The position numbers were made by a program, and so were the translations under genes. The notes below the pieces were generated by a model. That model made no database searches, was not told where the DNA came from, and saw only the letters and a program-made list of their open reading frames with translations. From Chloroflexota bacterium (GTDB taxonomy: Bacteria > Chloroflexota > Limnocylindria > Limnocylindrales > CSP1-4): a DNA stretch of 13,990 bases. Below, piece by piece: positions 1-8,222 of this stretch. Numbering within the stretch: the stretch's first letter is position 1; the number at the start of each line of letters is the position of its first letter. The stretch lies in the NCBI GenBank assembly GCA_003157175.1, contig PMIQ01000218.1:1-13990 (forward strand). Direction: 5' to 3'.

Positions 1-761
1 TCCGGGTTGAGGATGAGCGGCAAATGGGCGAACCGTGGTATTGCGGAGCCCATCGCCTCGAACAGCAGGATGTGCTTAGGCGTGTTGGAGAGATGGTCCT
101 CGCCGCGGATCACATGGGTGATTGCCATCGCCGCGTCGTCCACCGCCACGGTGAAGTGGTACAGCGGCGACCCGTCCGAGCGCACGATGACCAGGTCGCC
201 TCCGAGGGCGTCGGTGTCGATCTCGACGTGACCGCGAACGATGTCGTCGAACGCGATCATGCGGTGCTCCGGAATCCGGAAGCGAACCACGGGCGCACGC
301 CCCGCGACTTCAAAGGCGGCGCGATCCGCCTGCGTCAACTGAGCGCAGCGGCCGTTGTAGCGGGCCGGCAGGCGGGCCGCCTCCTGGCGCTTTCGCTCGG
401 CGTCCAGCTCTTCCGGGGTGCAGTAGCAGTAGTAGGCCTTGTCCTCGGCCAGCAGCCGCGTAGCAGCTTCCGTGTAGCGCTCCAGGCGCTGCATCTGGCG
501 ATATGGACCGTACGACCCTCTCTCGGGCTCGTCGCCGATGCCCGGTCCCTCGTCCCACTCGATGCCCAGCCAGTGCAGGCCGTTGAGGATGTCGTTCTCG
601 AACTCCAGGGTGGAGCGGGCCTGGTCCGTATCCTCGAGGCGGAAGACGAAGGTGCCGCCCAGATGTCGCGCGAAAAGATAGTTGAAGAGTGCGGTTCTGG
701 CCGTCCCCAGGTGCAGCGGCCCCGTCGGGCTGGGGGCGATCCGAACGCGAACGTCTGTCAT
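1..761 (-). CDS. gltX: Glutamyl-tRNA synthetase, N-terminal 253 codons (partial, runs off the left edge)
   Basis: Cytosolic class I aminoacyl-tRNA synthetase that charges tRNA-Glu with glutamate using ATP. The visible N-terminal part holds the Rossmann catalytic domain. Residues 8-20 read IAPSPTGPLHLGT, the GluRS form of the HIGH motif. A zinc-binding motif is complete at Cys112, Cys114, Tyr135 and Cys139, with the spacing known from E. coli GluRS. RGEDHLSNTPKH, at 219-230, is the conserved glutamate/tRNA-recognition segment. The KMSKS loop and anticodon-binding domain lie outside the window. The ATG at 759-761 begins the conserved family N-terminus directly. It has no Shine-Dalgarno sequence but has a TACACT box 6 nt upstream, so the mRNA is probably leaderless. 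It is the last gene of the left-hand minus-strand series, 78 nt after the stop of the 840-1979 gene, and probably has its own promoter. Family identity is certain. Glu-specific versus non-discriminating (Glu/Gln) charging cannot be decided from this part. Confidence 0.97.
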   Translation of the reverse strand, partial: MTDVRVRIAPSPTGPLHLGTARTALFNYLFARHLGGTFVFRLEDTDQARSTLEFENDILNGLHWLGIEWDEGPGIGDEPERGSYGPYRQMQRLERYTEAATRLLAEDKAYYCYCTPEELDAERKRQEAARLPARYNGRCAQLTQADRAAFEVAGRAPVVRFRIPEHRMIAFDDIVRGHVEIDTDALGGDLVIVRSDGSPLYHFTVAVDDAAMAITHVIRGEDHLSNTPKHILLFEAMGSAIPRFAHLPLILNP

Positions 762-767
762 GCGCCT

Positions 768-773
768 AGTGTA
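768..773 (-). promoter_or_regulatory. Candidate -10 box (TACACT) of a leaderless gltX promoter
   Basis: On the minus strand TACACT is followed by 6 nt and then the gltX ATG. This places the likely transcription start at or next to the start codon. No convincing -35 hexamer is visible. The same arrangement precedes three other genes in this window, which raises the likelihood that it is real. Confidence 0.5.
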
Positions 774-839
774 CGGGCAGGGCGTCGGAACCTGCGGAGA
801 GCCCTGGCGGGGACGGCTGGCCTCAACGAGAGGCGCGGA

Positions 840-1979
840 TCAGCTGCTGGGCCAGTAGGGCACTGGGCCGCCAATGGCTTCGGACCAGGTGCGCTCCCCG
901 CTCGGCGTCAGGTAGAGCTGGAGCGTGTAGCTGCCCGCGCTCCGGTCGGGGGCGGCGTTCCAGGCTGTGGTGATCGTGAGCTTCCAGAGCCCCACGTAGG
1001 GTTCGATCTGGGCAGTGCACGTGACCGGCAGCGGCTTTGTCAGCTGCACCCCGAAGACCAGCTGCAGCTCCTGCGATGTCGCCCCCAGCGCGGTTGGGTA
1101 GCAGATGCTGTCGGGATAGGCCGCCTTGAGCTCGGCCAGCGTCCCGCTGGCCACGCCGGGGCCTTGAGTCGGATCAAGCTTCACGGGCGCGGGGTCGTAG
1201 CGGATGCTGGCCACCAGTCGATCGACCTCGGTCCGGAGGACGTCGACATCGGGGCCCCTCATGTAGGCATCGATCTCGTACCGCTCCAGGATGGAGCCCG
1301 GAGCCGAGAGATTCCAAACGAGCGCCAGGTCGGATTCGTACCAGCCGGTGCGGGTCGACTCGGAGTAGGTCGCCGGCAGGCCGCCGACCGTGACCAGATC
1401 CTGGCCGGGGTTGAGCCACTTCGCGTCGGCCGCATCGAACGGCCCACCCACCTGCGTCGTCAGCTCAGACAGCCTGACGATGACCTGGTCCGACTCCAGA
1501 TGGATGTCGGAATAGCATTGGACCGTGTCGCCCCAGGGCGTGCAGACTTGATAACCCGATCCGGTGCCCAGGAAGGCCAGCACACTCATGACGTGCATGT
1601 TGTCGGCCGGATGCGCGACGTACCAGCCGGCGGGATAGTCGAAGGCAAGACCCCATTCGTCGAGGTGCGCGGTTTCCGTCTGGATTGTCGAGCCCGGCGT
1701 TCGCAGAGCGAGACCAGAGCTCGTCGCGACGGCTGAGTCGCTCGCGCCCGGGCTTGCAGACATTCGCGGCGATCGAGGCGGAGTCAGCAATCGCAGGCCG
1801 ACGGCAAGACCGCAGACGAGCACGAGAACGAGGGCCGCCAGAGCAAGTCGGGTCGCGGACGAGACCCCGGGGAGGCGCTGCCGGCCGGGCCCAGTGTCGC
1901 GCGAAACCGAGACGGGCAACTCGTACTCCGAGCAGCCGTCGGCGGAGCCATCGTCCCTCGCGCGATTCGTCGGGTTCAT
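840..1979 (-). CDS. Membrane-anchored extracytoplasmic protein of unknown function
   Basis: I do not recognise a named family for this 379-residue protein. Residues 1-43 are polar and probably cytoplasmic, and 45-62 form one hydrophobic helix (LALAALVLVLVCGLAVGL). The rest, after a Ser/Ala/Pro-rich linker, should lie outside the membrane. The helix has a Cys but no lipobox (the preceding residue is Val), so this is a signal anchor and not a lipoprotein. Residues 108-260 begin with FDYPAGW, a motif seen in PsbP-like secreted domains; that resemblance is weak. Residues 275-375 look like a second, beta-rich domain. Four predicted external cysteines (146, 155, 293, 321) could form two disulfides. 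The ATG at 1977-1979 has no strong Shine-Dalgarno sequence. The gene starts 22 nt after the asparaginase stop on the same strand, so the two are probably co-transcribed. Codon third positions are strongly G/C, supporting a real gene. Function remains open. Confidence 0.85.
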   Translation of the reverse strand: MNPTNRARDDGSADGCSEYELPVSVSRDTGPGRQRLPGVSSATRLALAALVLVLVCGLAVGLRLLTPPRSPRMSASPGASDSAVATSSGLALRTPGSTIQTETAHLDEWGLAFDYPAGWYVAHPADNMHVMSVLAFLGTGSGYQVCTPWGDTVQCYSDIHLESDQVIVRLSELTTQVGGPFDAADAKWLNPGQDLVTVGGLPATYSESTRTGWYESDLALVWNLSAPGSILERYEIDAYMRGPDVDVLRTEVDRLVASIRYDPAPVKLDPTQGPGVASGTLAELKAAYPDSICYPTALGATSQELQLVFGVQLTKPLPVTCTAQIEPYVGLWKLTITTAWNAAPDRSAGSYTLQLYLTPSGERTWSEAIGGPVPYWPSS

Positions 1980-2001
1980 GGCCTGATTCCGATCTACACC
2001 T

Positions 2002-3096
2002 TCACTCCAGCAATTCGTTCAGAGGCGCCAGCTCGAAATCCGCAACGGCTTCCCCGACCCGCTCGCCGCGCGGATCGAGGGCCACGGGTCGGTGATAGCG
2101 AGCCAGAGCGCGCAGGGCCGCGGGGTCCAGAGCCCCGATCTGGCGGAGCGTCTCCACCGAAGCCGCCGCGGCCGCCCGGTCGAACCCTCCGCCGTCTTCG
2201 ATCTTGATCGCGACGCCCGACGGCCGCGGCCGGCCACTCCCTGCCTCGGACATCAGCGCGAAACCCCGCAGCCCCTCGGCTCCGCCCTTGGCCACCACCC
2301 GGCCCGGCGCTGCCTTCATGACTGAGGTATCGAGCCGGTCGCGAGCGCCCGCCACCATCTCCGGGTTGGCGAACATGGCGTCGCGAATGCGTGTCAGGGC
2401 ATCGACCAGGCTGAAACGCGAGTCGGACGGGCGGACCGCGCTCGGATCGGCCAGCATCGCGAACGCCCGCGCCACGTCCGCCAGCGAGAAGGCGTACGTC
2501 GGGACGCCGCAGGCGTCGGTCGACGTCACGAGCAGCGCCGCGCTGGTGCTGAACACTCGCGCGATCGTCGCCGAGTACAAGCGTTGAACGGGATGGTCGG
2601 GGCGCCAGTACTCCGCCACGGGCCAGTCATTGATTCTGCAGAGAAGCAGGAGCGAAGTGTGCTGGCCCGAGCACATGTGCCGGACCTGGCCCGCTTTCTC
2701 GCCGTCGCGCGCAAGACGAGCGGCGGTAAGGGCGTCCAGCGGTGCCCCCAGCGCGCCGCAGCCGAGCATCTGCTGCGATATGCCCGACCGCCGAAAGACG
2801 GCCTGCAGGGTCCGCACGTGGACGTCCTCGCCCGAATGGGAGCCGGCCATGATCGCCAGATCGGCGGTCGAGAGGTCGAAGGCCTCGATGCCGCCGGCTT
2901 CCACGAGCGCGACCAGCCCGAACGGCTTCACGGCGGACCGGAGATTGACGATGAGGTCCGGGTCGCCCAGCACTCGTTGGATCGTGCCGTCCACGTCCGC
3001 CTGGACGATCGAGCCACGGTGGCGGCTCTCGACCACGTCACCACGAACCTGGCGCACCAGGATCGGGGCGGTTCTGGTCGACTCGGAGCGCCTCAT
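2002..3096 (-). CDS. L-asparaginase II family protein (Rhizobium etli AnsA/ReAV type)
   Basis: Probably hydrolyses L-asparagine to aspartate and ammonia in the cytoplasm, feeding the oxaloacetate pool used by pckG and mdh nearby. The 364 residues match the Asparaginase_II family. The first SxxK motif is Ser54-Lys57 in LRSAVKPFG, Ser86 lies in AGSHSGED, Cys142 in CSGQH, Cys196 in DACGVP and Lys270 in KGGAEG. These sit at a nearly constant offset (+6 to +7) from the ReAV residues Ser48, Lys51, Ser80, Cys135, Cys189 and Lys263 as I recall them. The ReAV zinc ligand Lys138 is Gln145 here. The ATG at 3094-3096 is chosen because GGGAAGG lies 6 nt upstream and the family homology begins just inside. 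An in-frame ATG at 3241-3243, with GGAGA 4 nt upstream and a plausible -10 box further up, would add 49 low-complexity residues and cannot be excluded. The next gene follows after 22 nt. The family call is firm; the start is less so. Confidence 0.9.
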   Translation of the reverse strand: MRRSESTRTAPILVRQVRGDVVESRHRGSIVQADVDGTIQRVLGDPDLIVNLRSAVKPFGLVALVEAGGIEAFDLSTADLAIMAGSHSGEDVHVRTLQAVFRRSGISQQMLGCGALGAPLDALTAARLARDGEKAGQVRHMCSGQHTSLLLLCRINDWPVAEYWRPDHPVQRLYSATIARVFSTSAALLVTSTDACGVPTYAFSLADVARAFAMLADPSAVRPSDSRFSLVDALTRIRDAMFANPEMVAGARDRLDTSVMKAAPGRVVAKGGAEGLRGFALMSEAGSGRPRPSGVAIKIEDGGGFDRAAAAASVETLRQIGALDPAALRALARYHRPVALDPRGERVGEAVADFELAPLNELLE

Positions 3097-3268
3097 CGCG
3101 GGCCTTCCCGAGCGGGCATCAGCGGCCCGGGATCGAACCGACGCTCGCCGGACGGTGCCGTCGCCGCCTGCACTCCGAGCCGAGCCGCCCGGCCCCGAGG
3201 CCAGGGTGCTGTTCCTTTGCGGGCCGGAACTAGACGGCGACATCCGATCTCCAGCGGTCAACGGTCCG

Positions 3269-3274
3269 AGGATA
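3269..3274 (-). promoter_or_regulatory. Candidate -10 box (TATCCT) for the asparaginase operon
   Basis: On the minus strand TATCCT would start transcription near position 3262. The in-frame ATG at 3241-3243 would then follow after about 19 nt, and the preferred start at 3096 after about 165 nt. No good -35 hexamer is visible at 17 bp (TTCTCC). It is reported because it bears on which asparaginase start is used. Confidence 0.3.
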
Positions 3275-3331
3275 CTCCGGTATCGTCAGACGGAGAACGA
3301 GCAGCCATGGCCCGCCCGCGGAATATGCGAT

Positions 3332-4330
3332 CTACCGCGGGTCCGCCGCGATGCCGGTCCTGGGCTCGGGCAGATCGGCCCCGCCCGGCGCCTGGCCCGC
3401 CCGGCCCGCGGCCCTCTTCGCGGCCCGCGCTCGTCGCCATTCCCACAGGCCGCCTACCGCGAAGATGACCGCGCAGGCGGCGAACACGAACAGCAGCACG
3501 ACCTGCTCGGCCCGGAGCGGCCCGGCGACCAGCGCGTCGCGCCACGTGAACGCGGCCGCGAAGCGCGCCACCGACCACAGGCCCAGCGCCGTGAGGAAGC
3601 GGCGGTAGCCGCTGAGCAGCCGCCACTCGCGGCGCGGAGCCAGCCCCGGGCGGACTACCATGCGCCAGCGCCGCAGACGAGGCCGCAACACGAACGGCAC
3701 CACCAGGATCGCCACCGCAGCGAGCAAGATGAGGCTGCCCTCCAGGGCCTGCGACGCAAGCGCGGGGTCACTCGCGTTGGCGCTCTGCCATGGCCCGGAG
3801 CGCAGGTATGCGGTCGCCCACCCCGCGCCGGAGAACTGGCCCTGACCGTCCGCGCCGAGGACCATCGCCAGCTTGCCCAGGCCGAGCCCAACGAGCATTG
3901 GAACACTCGCGACGTGCAACCAGCGGCTTATCGGCGCGGCTAGAAGTCGGGCCACGGCAAGCGCGGTGACGGTGCCCAGCACAACCGCAAGTGAAAGAGC
4001 CAGGCCACCCTGCCCCGGGTCCAGCAGGCGGCTCGGGTCGACGCTGAAGTAGTCGTAGTGGACCAGCCCGTAGTCGACTCGACCGCCGACCACCGCGCCC
4101 GGCACGGCCCCGAAGGCGATGAGGATGAGGTCGTCGCGCCGGAGGCGGACCGCGTCCTTGGCCGAGCCATCCGGGTTGGCTTGGGACCGGGAGCGCATCC
4201 GGCCGGCTCCCAGCGCCGCGAGAACGAGAACGACGAATACGACGGCGGCGAGGGCCAGCGTCTCCACCCGGACGGTCAGCCCGAATGGGGCGATCGTCGG
4301 ATCGAAGTCGAAACGGATCACATCCAGCAC
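3332..4330 (-). CDS. Divergent Lgt-like (prolipoprotein diacylglyceryl transferase family) membrane protein
   Basis: A 332-residue multi-pass membrane protein whose layout follows Lgt but whose signature is eroded. GGRVDYG at 82-88 matches the GGR loop, and GQGGLAL at 106-112 matches the HGGL region. GKLAMVLGADGQG, starting at 152, aligns with GRWGNFANQELYG of the canonical Lgt at 8257-9162. In that alignment the key Arg is Lys, the key Asn is Met and the Glu is Asp. LEG at 196-198 matches the YES motif, and ARF at 255-257 keeps the Arg of the last conserved helix. Hydrophobic segments lie near 23-42, 68-84, 108-130, 140-160, 196-216, 248-262 and 274-295. The C-terminus is basic and Ala/Pro-rich. 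The start is GTG at 4328-4330, with no Shine-Dalgarno sequence and TACACT 7 nt upstream. It may be an inactive or re-purposed paralogue binding phospholipid or prolipoprotein; transferase activity is doubtful. The stop lies 235 nt before the asparaginase start. Confidence 0.75.
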   Translation of the reverse strand: MLDVIRFDFDPTIAPFGLTVRVETLALAAVVFVVLVLAALGAGRMRSRSQANPDGSAKDAVRLRRDDLILIAFGAVPGAVVGGRVDYGLVHYDYFSVDPSRLLDPGQGGLALSLAVVLGTVTALAVARLLAAPISRWLHVASVPMLVGLGLGKLAMVLGADGQGQFSGAGWATAYLRSGPWQSANASDPALASQALEGSLILLAAVAILVVPFVLRPRLRRWRMVVRPGLAPRREWRLLSGYRRFLTALGLWSVARFAAAFTWRDALVAGPLRAEQVVLLFVFAACAVIFAVGGLWEWRRARAAKRAAGRAGQAPGGADLPEPRTGIAADPR

Positions 4331-4337
4331 GGCCCGC

Positions 4338-4343
4338 AGTGTA
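4338..4343 (-). promoter_or_regulatory. Candidate -10 box (TACACT) of a leaderless promoter for the Lgt-like gene
   Basis: TACACT on the minus strand lies 7 nt before the GTG at 4330. An ATGACT hexamer 18 bp further upstream matches TTGACA at four of six positions, making this the best-formed promoter of the set. There is no Shine-Dalgarno sequence between box and start codon. Confidence 0.5.
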
Positions 4344-4429
4344 CCGGGCGCAGGAGTTCCGAGTCATGCGGCCCGGCGTGTCCCCACGTCGGCACCATCG
4401 CCGCGCGGGCCGACCGCCGGCTCGGGTGT

Positions 4430-4695
4430 CGCCTGGCCGACACACATCGTGTCGGCCAGGCGCTCCGCATCGCCGACCCGGGCATGGCTTGATACGCGCA
4501 TCGTCGGTTTGGGGATCAGATCCCGGGACCGTCGGAACGCATCCGGGGGGAGATCGCCCGATGCGCGGCGCAAGCCGTTCCGAGGGGGATCGGACGGGCG
4601 ACCGCGCCGGTTCCGGGTTCCGGGGGGTCCGGGACCGGCGCCCTAATCGCGTATAGCGCAGGAAGCCCCGGCCGGACGGGACCGCCGGGGCTTCC
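4430..4695. other. Hairpin-rich intergenic segment, candidate structured RNA
   Basis: The 442-bp gap between mdh and the Lgt-like gene holds no convincing coding frame. It contains a chain of inverted repeats. Hairpin 1 spans 4430-4462: a perfect 14-bp stem CGCCTGGCCGACAC with a 5-nt loop. Hairpin 2 spans 4496-4540 with 16 of 20 positions paired around the loop TCAGA. Segment 3 pairs 4554-4560 with 4595-4601 (7 bp, long loop). Hairpin 4 pairs 4604-4616 with 4629-4641 (13 bp including one G-U). Hairpin 5, at 4661-4695, is listed separately as a terminator. High GC makes chance stems commoner, but perfect 14-, 13- and 12-bp stems in 270 nt are many. I find no match to rnpB, tmRNA, SRP RNA or 6S RNA by eye. 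The strand is undecided: T-rich sequence after hairpin 5 favours a plus-strand transcript, and a TATACG box at 4650-4655 could start a minus-strand one. Confidence 0.35.
4661..4695. terminator. Perfect 12-bp hairpin downstream of mdh, probable terminator
   Basis: GGAAGCCCCGGC at 4661-4672 is the exact reverse complement of 4684-4695, with an 11-nt loop. It lies 77 nt beyond the mdh stop, a reasonable place for the end of the mdh transcript. The T-rich tail (TTGTGTCT) is on the plus-strand side, while the minus-strand side continues TGCGCTATA. It may therefore work better for a plus-strand transcript or act in both directions. Confidence 0.5.
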
Positions 4696-4772
4696 TTGTG
4701 TCTGCGAACGGAGGCGCGGAGTCCTGTCCGCGGAGTCCGGACCGCACCGTCGGGGCCGGCGGCCACCCGCCG

Positions 4773-5765
<993 letters not shown>

Positions 5766-5900
5766 TCATGATCGATCGTACTTCGAGCGGCGCGGACCCG
5801 GCTGGCCACGGCTACCTGATGCAGTAGGCGCTACGCTCGGCGAAAACCACGGGCCGAGGCCGGCAATCCGACCCGGGCGAGCTTCGCGTCTCGGCGGCCG

Positions 5901-7730
5901 TCAGGCGGCGGCGATCGCCTTCTTCATCTGCTCCAGCCGGGCGGCCAGCTCCGCCGGCAGCCTCGAGCCGAACCTGGCGTAATGCTCTTCGATGGCGGCG
6001 GCTTCCTGGGTCCAGGCGGCCGGATCGACCGCGAACAGCGCGTCCAGGCCCGCCGCATCGACCTTCAAGCCCCGAATGTCGAGCGCGCCTGGCGCGGGCA
6101 TCAATCCGATTGGGGTTGCGACCGCGTCGTCCTCGCCCGAGCAGCGCCCGAAGATCCACTCGATGACGCGGCTGTTGTCGCCGAAGCCGGGCCACATGAA
6201 CTTGCCCTCGGCGTTCTTGCGGAACCAGTTGACCAGGTAGATGCGCGGCAGCCGGGCACCCTGCCGGCGACCGATCTCCAGCCAATGGGCCCAGTAATCG
6301 GCCATGTTGTAGCCGCAGAACGGCAGCATCGCGAACGGGTCGAAGCGCAGCTTGCCGATCGTGCCGACGGCCGCGGCCGTCATCTCCGAGCTCATGATCG
6401 AGCCGAGGAAGACGCCGTGCTCCCAGTCGAACCCTTCGCGGACGAGCGGCACGACGGTGGTTCGGCGCCCGCCGAACATCATCGCGTCGATCGGGACGCC
6501 TGCCGGGTCCTCCCAATCCGGGGAGATGGCGGGATCCTGGGCGGCAGGGGCGGTGAAGCGGGCATTGGCATGCGCCGCGGGTTTGTCGGAGCCGGGGGCC
6601 CAATCCTTGCCGGTCCAGTCGATGAGGTGAGCGGGCGGCTCGTTCGTCAGCCCTTCCCACCACACGTCGCCGTCGTCGGTCAGGGCGCAGTTCGTATAGA
6701 TGCAGTTCGCGGAGAGCGTGCGAATGGCGTTGGCGTTGGTGGACATGCTCGTCCCGGGCGCGACACCGAAGAAGCCGGCCTCCGGGTTGATGGCGTACAG
6801 CCGCCCGTCCGAGCCGAACTTCATCCAGCAGATGTCGTCGCCGATCGTTTCGACCTTCCAGCCCGGGATCGTCGGCTCGAGCATCGCCAGGTTGGTTTTG
6901 CCGCACGCCGACGGGAAGGCGCCAGTCATGTGCTTCACCCGGCCGTCGGGGGCGGTCACCTTGATGATCAGCATGTGCTCGGCCAGCCAGCCCTCGTCGC
7001 GGGCGATGACCGAGGCGATGCGCAGGGCGTAGCACTTCTTGCCGAGCAGGGCGTTGCCGCCGTAGCCCGACCCAAACGACCAGATCTCGCGTGTCTCTGG
7101 GTAGTGGACGATGTACTTCGTGTCGGGGTCGCAGGGCCAGGTCACGTCCCTCTCGCCCGGCGCGAGCGGCTTGCCGACCGAGTGGATGGCCGGCACGAAG
7201 TCGCCGCTCCGCACGATCTCGTCGAGAGCCGCCTTGCCCATGCGGGTCATGATCCGCATGTTAACGACGACATACGGGGAGTCCGTGATCTCCATCCCCA
7301 GCCGGCCGATCGGCGAGCCTACCGGGCCCATCGAGAACGGGATGACGTACATCGTCCGGCCGCGCATCGAGCCCTTGAACAAGCCCGTCAGCGTAGCCCG
7401 CATGTCCCGAGGGTCGCGCCAGTTGTTGGTGGGCCCGGCGTCCTCTTCCTTCTCCGAGCAGATGAAGGTGCGATCCTCGACCCGGGCGACGTCGGACGGG
7501 TCGGAGCGGGCCAGGAAGCTGTTGGGGCGGAGCTTCTCGTTGAGACGGATGAACGTCCCGGCGTCGACGAGCAGCTGGCAGAGGCGCTCGTTCTCCGAAT
7601 CGGAGCCATCGCACCAGTGGACGGCGTCCGGCGTCGTCAGGGCCGCAACCTCGCCCACCCAGCGAACGACCGGGTGATCCTCGGGCAGGTTGGGCGGTCG
7701 CCCTTCGACCCTAGCGCCGGTGGTAGCCAC
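5901..7730 (-). CDS. pckG: Phosphoenolpyruvate carboxykinase (GTP)
   Basis: Converts oxaloacetate plus GTP to phosphoenolpyruvate, CO2 and GDP, the entry step of gluconeogenesis. The protein is 609 residues, the usual size of the GTP-dependent family. The P-loop FPSACGKTN lies at 272-280, including the reactive Cys276 characteristic of GTP-PEPCK, Lys278 and Thr279. Kinase-2 GDDICWMKF is at 297-305 and the substrate-binding FGSGYGGN at 219-226. NNWRDP at about 102-107 and [12 protein letters not shown] near 74-85 are typical of the family. The GTG at 7728-7730 is chosen as start because GAGGAGAGG lies a few nt upstream and the family N-terminus begins there. The same frame stays open to 7970, but those 80 extra residues are Arg/Pro/Ser-rich and not family-like. 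mdh follows after 183 nt. There is a 526-bp gap upstream, so pckG probably has its own promoter. A TACAAT box at 7818-7823 is a weak candidate. Confidence 0.97.
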   Translation of the reverse strand: MATTGARVEGRPPNLPEDHPVVRWVGEVAALTTPDAVHWCDGSDSENERLCQLLVDAGTFIRLNEKLRPNSFLARSDPSDVARVEDRTFICSEKEEDAGPTNNWRDPRDMRATLTGLFKGSMRGRTMYVIPFSMGPVGSPIGRLGMEITDSPYVVVNMRIMTRMGKAALDEIVRSGDFVPAIHSVGKPLAPGERDVTWPCDPDTKYIVHYPETREIWSFGSGYGGNALLGKKCYALRIASVIARDEGWLAEHMLIIKVTAPDGRVKHMTGAFPSACGKTNLAMLEPTIPGWKVETIGDDICWMKFGSDGRLYAINPEAGFFGVAPGTSMSTNANAIRTLSANCIYTNCALTDDGDVWWEGLTNEPPAHLIDWTGKDWAPGSDKPAAHANARFTAPAAQDPAISPDWEDPAGVPIDAMMFGGRRTTVVPLVREGFDWEHGVFLGSIMSSEMTAAAVGTIGKLRFDPFAMLPFCGYNMADYWAHWLEIGRRQGARLPRIYLVNWFRKNAEGKFMWPGFGDNSRVIEWIFGRCSGEDDAVATPIGLMPAPGALDIRGLKVDAAGLDALFAVDPAAWTQEAAAIEEHYARFGSRLPAELAARLEQMKKAIAAA

Positions 7731-7935
7731 GGTCCTCTCCTCGTCTGACTTGCGGGACGCCGTTGGGGCGCAGTTCAGTTTCTGTCTTGACTTGCGACGA
7801 TTTTGGGAACGGGGCGAATTGTACCGAAGCCGGAGGTGTTCCGCGCGAGCAGCGCCTCGACCGATCCGGCTGGGCCGCTCGCGAGGCGACCGATCGACGC
7901 GGCCTGGGAGCACCGGCGCGGGCAGGCCGGGTGCC

Positions 7936-7954
7936 AGATAAGCCGGAGATAAGC
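7936..7954. repeat. Direct repeat AGATAAGC x2, 11-bp period
   Basis: AGATAAGC occurs at 7936-7943 and again at 7947-7954, so the repeat unit recurs after 11 bp, about one turn of the helix. It lies roughly 210 bp upstream of the pckG start and about 50 bp upstream of the small plus-strand frame at 8004. The sequence is AT-richer than its surroundings. The geometry suits a regulator binding one face of DNA; which gene it would control is unknown. Confidence 0.3.
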
Positions 7955-8003
7955 GCCAGGCGATCGGCATCCTCTAGCGTGGCAGAGGAGGAGGTTCGAT
8001 GCG

Positions 8004-8222
8004 ATGGACTCAGTCGATCGGTCGTGGACGGGAGTTCCGGCGTGGCCGGGCGGCCTGGATGAGCGCGGCTTCGCCACGTTTCGCAAGATGGCGATGGCCC
8101 GAGCGCCACTGCGGCGCATGCCTGGTCCAAATGTGCCCACCCCTACTGGCGGGCGAGGTCTTTCGGACGAGGTGGCACGAGACGGAGCTCCTGTCCGAGG
8201 ACGGCCGGGCAAGCGCTGGTAG
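8004..8222 (+). CDS. Possible 72-residue ORF, unrecognised
   Basis: The only reason to list this frame is its start: GGAGGAGG lies about 9 nt before the ATG in an otherwise empty gap. The first 39 codons have about 80% G/C at third positions, with residues such as FATFRKMAMARAPLRRM. The second half loses that bias and becomes Gly/Arg/Pro-rich. It could be a small gene, the remnant of a longer decayed gene, or chance. A second ATG at 7999 in another frame is closer to the Shine-Dalgarno but encodes a Trp/Arg-rich product that looks like noise. No function can be proposed. Confidence 0.15.
   Translation: MDSVDRSWTGVPAWPGGLDERGFATFRKMAMARAPLRRMPGPNVPTPTGGRGLSDEVARDGAPVRGRPGKRW

Noticed and set aside
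24..1736. Plus-strand open frame of 570 codons opposite gltX and the 840-1979 gene
   Set aside because: The product is Arg/Val/Gly-rich with no family resemblance and crosses two well-supported minus-strand genes. Long antisense frames are expected at this GC content.
2630..3943. Plus-strand open frame of 437 codons opposite the asparaginase and the Lgt-like gene
   Set aside because: It covers parts of two genes and the gap between them, and its composition is Arg/Pro/Ser-rich, typical of a shadow frame.
5982..7748. Plus-strand open frame of 588 codons opposite pckG
   Set aside because: It mirrors the codon structure of the certain pckG gene, is His/Arg/Gly-rich and has no domain.
7731..7970. 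80-residue N-terminal extension of pckG to 7970
   Set aside because: The GTG at 7730 has a strong Shine-Dalgarno (GAGGAGAGG) and the family N-terminus begins there. The extension is Arg/Pro/Ser-rich.
7711..8130. Minus-strand 139-codon frame in the lgt-pckG gap
   Set aside because: Composition rich in Arg, Ser and Pro, no start signal, no family resemblance and overlap with the true pckG start.
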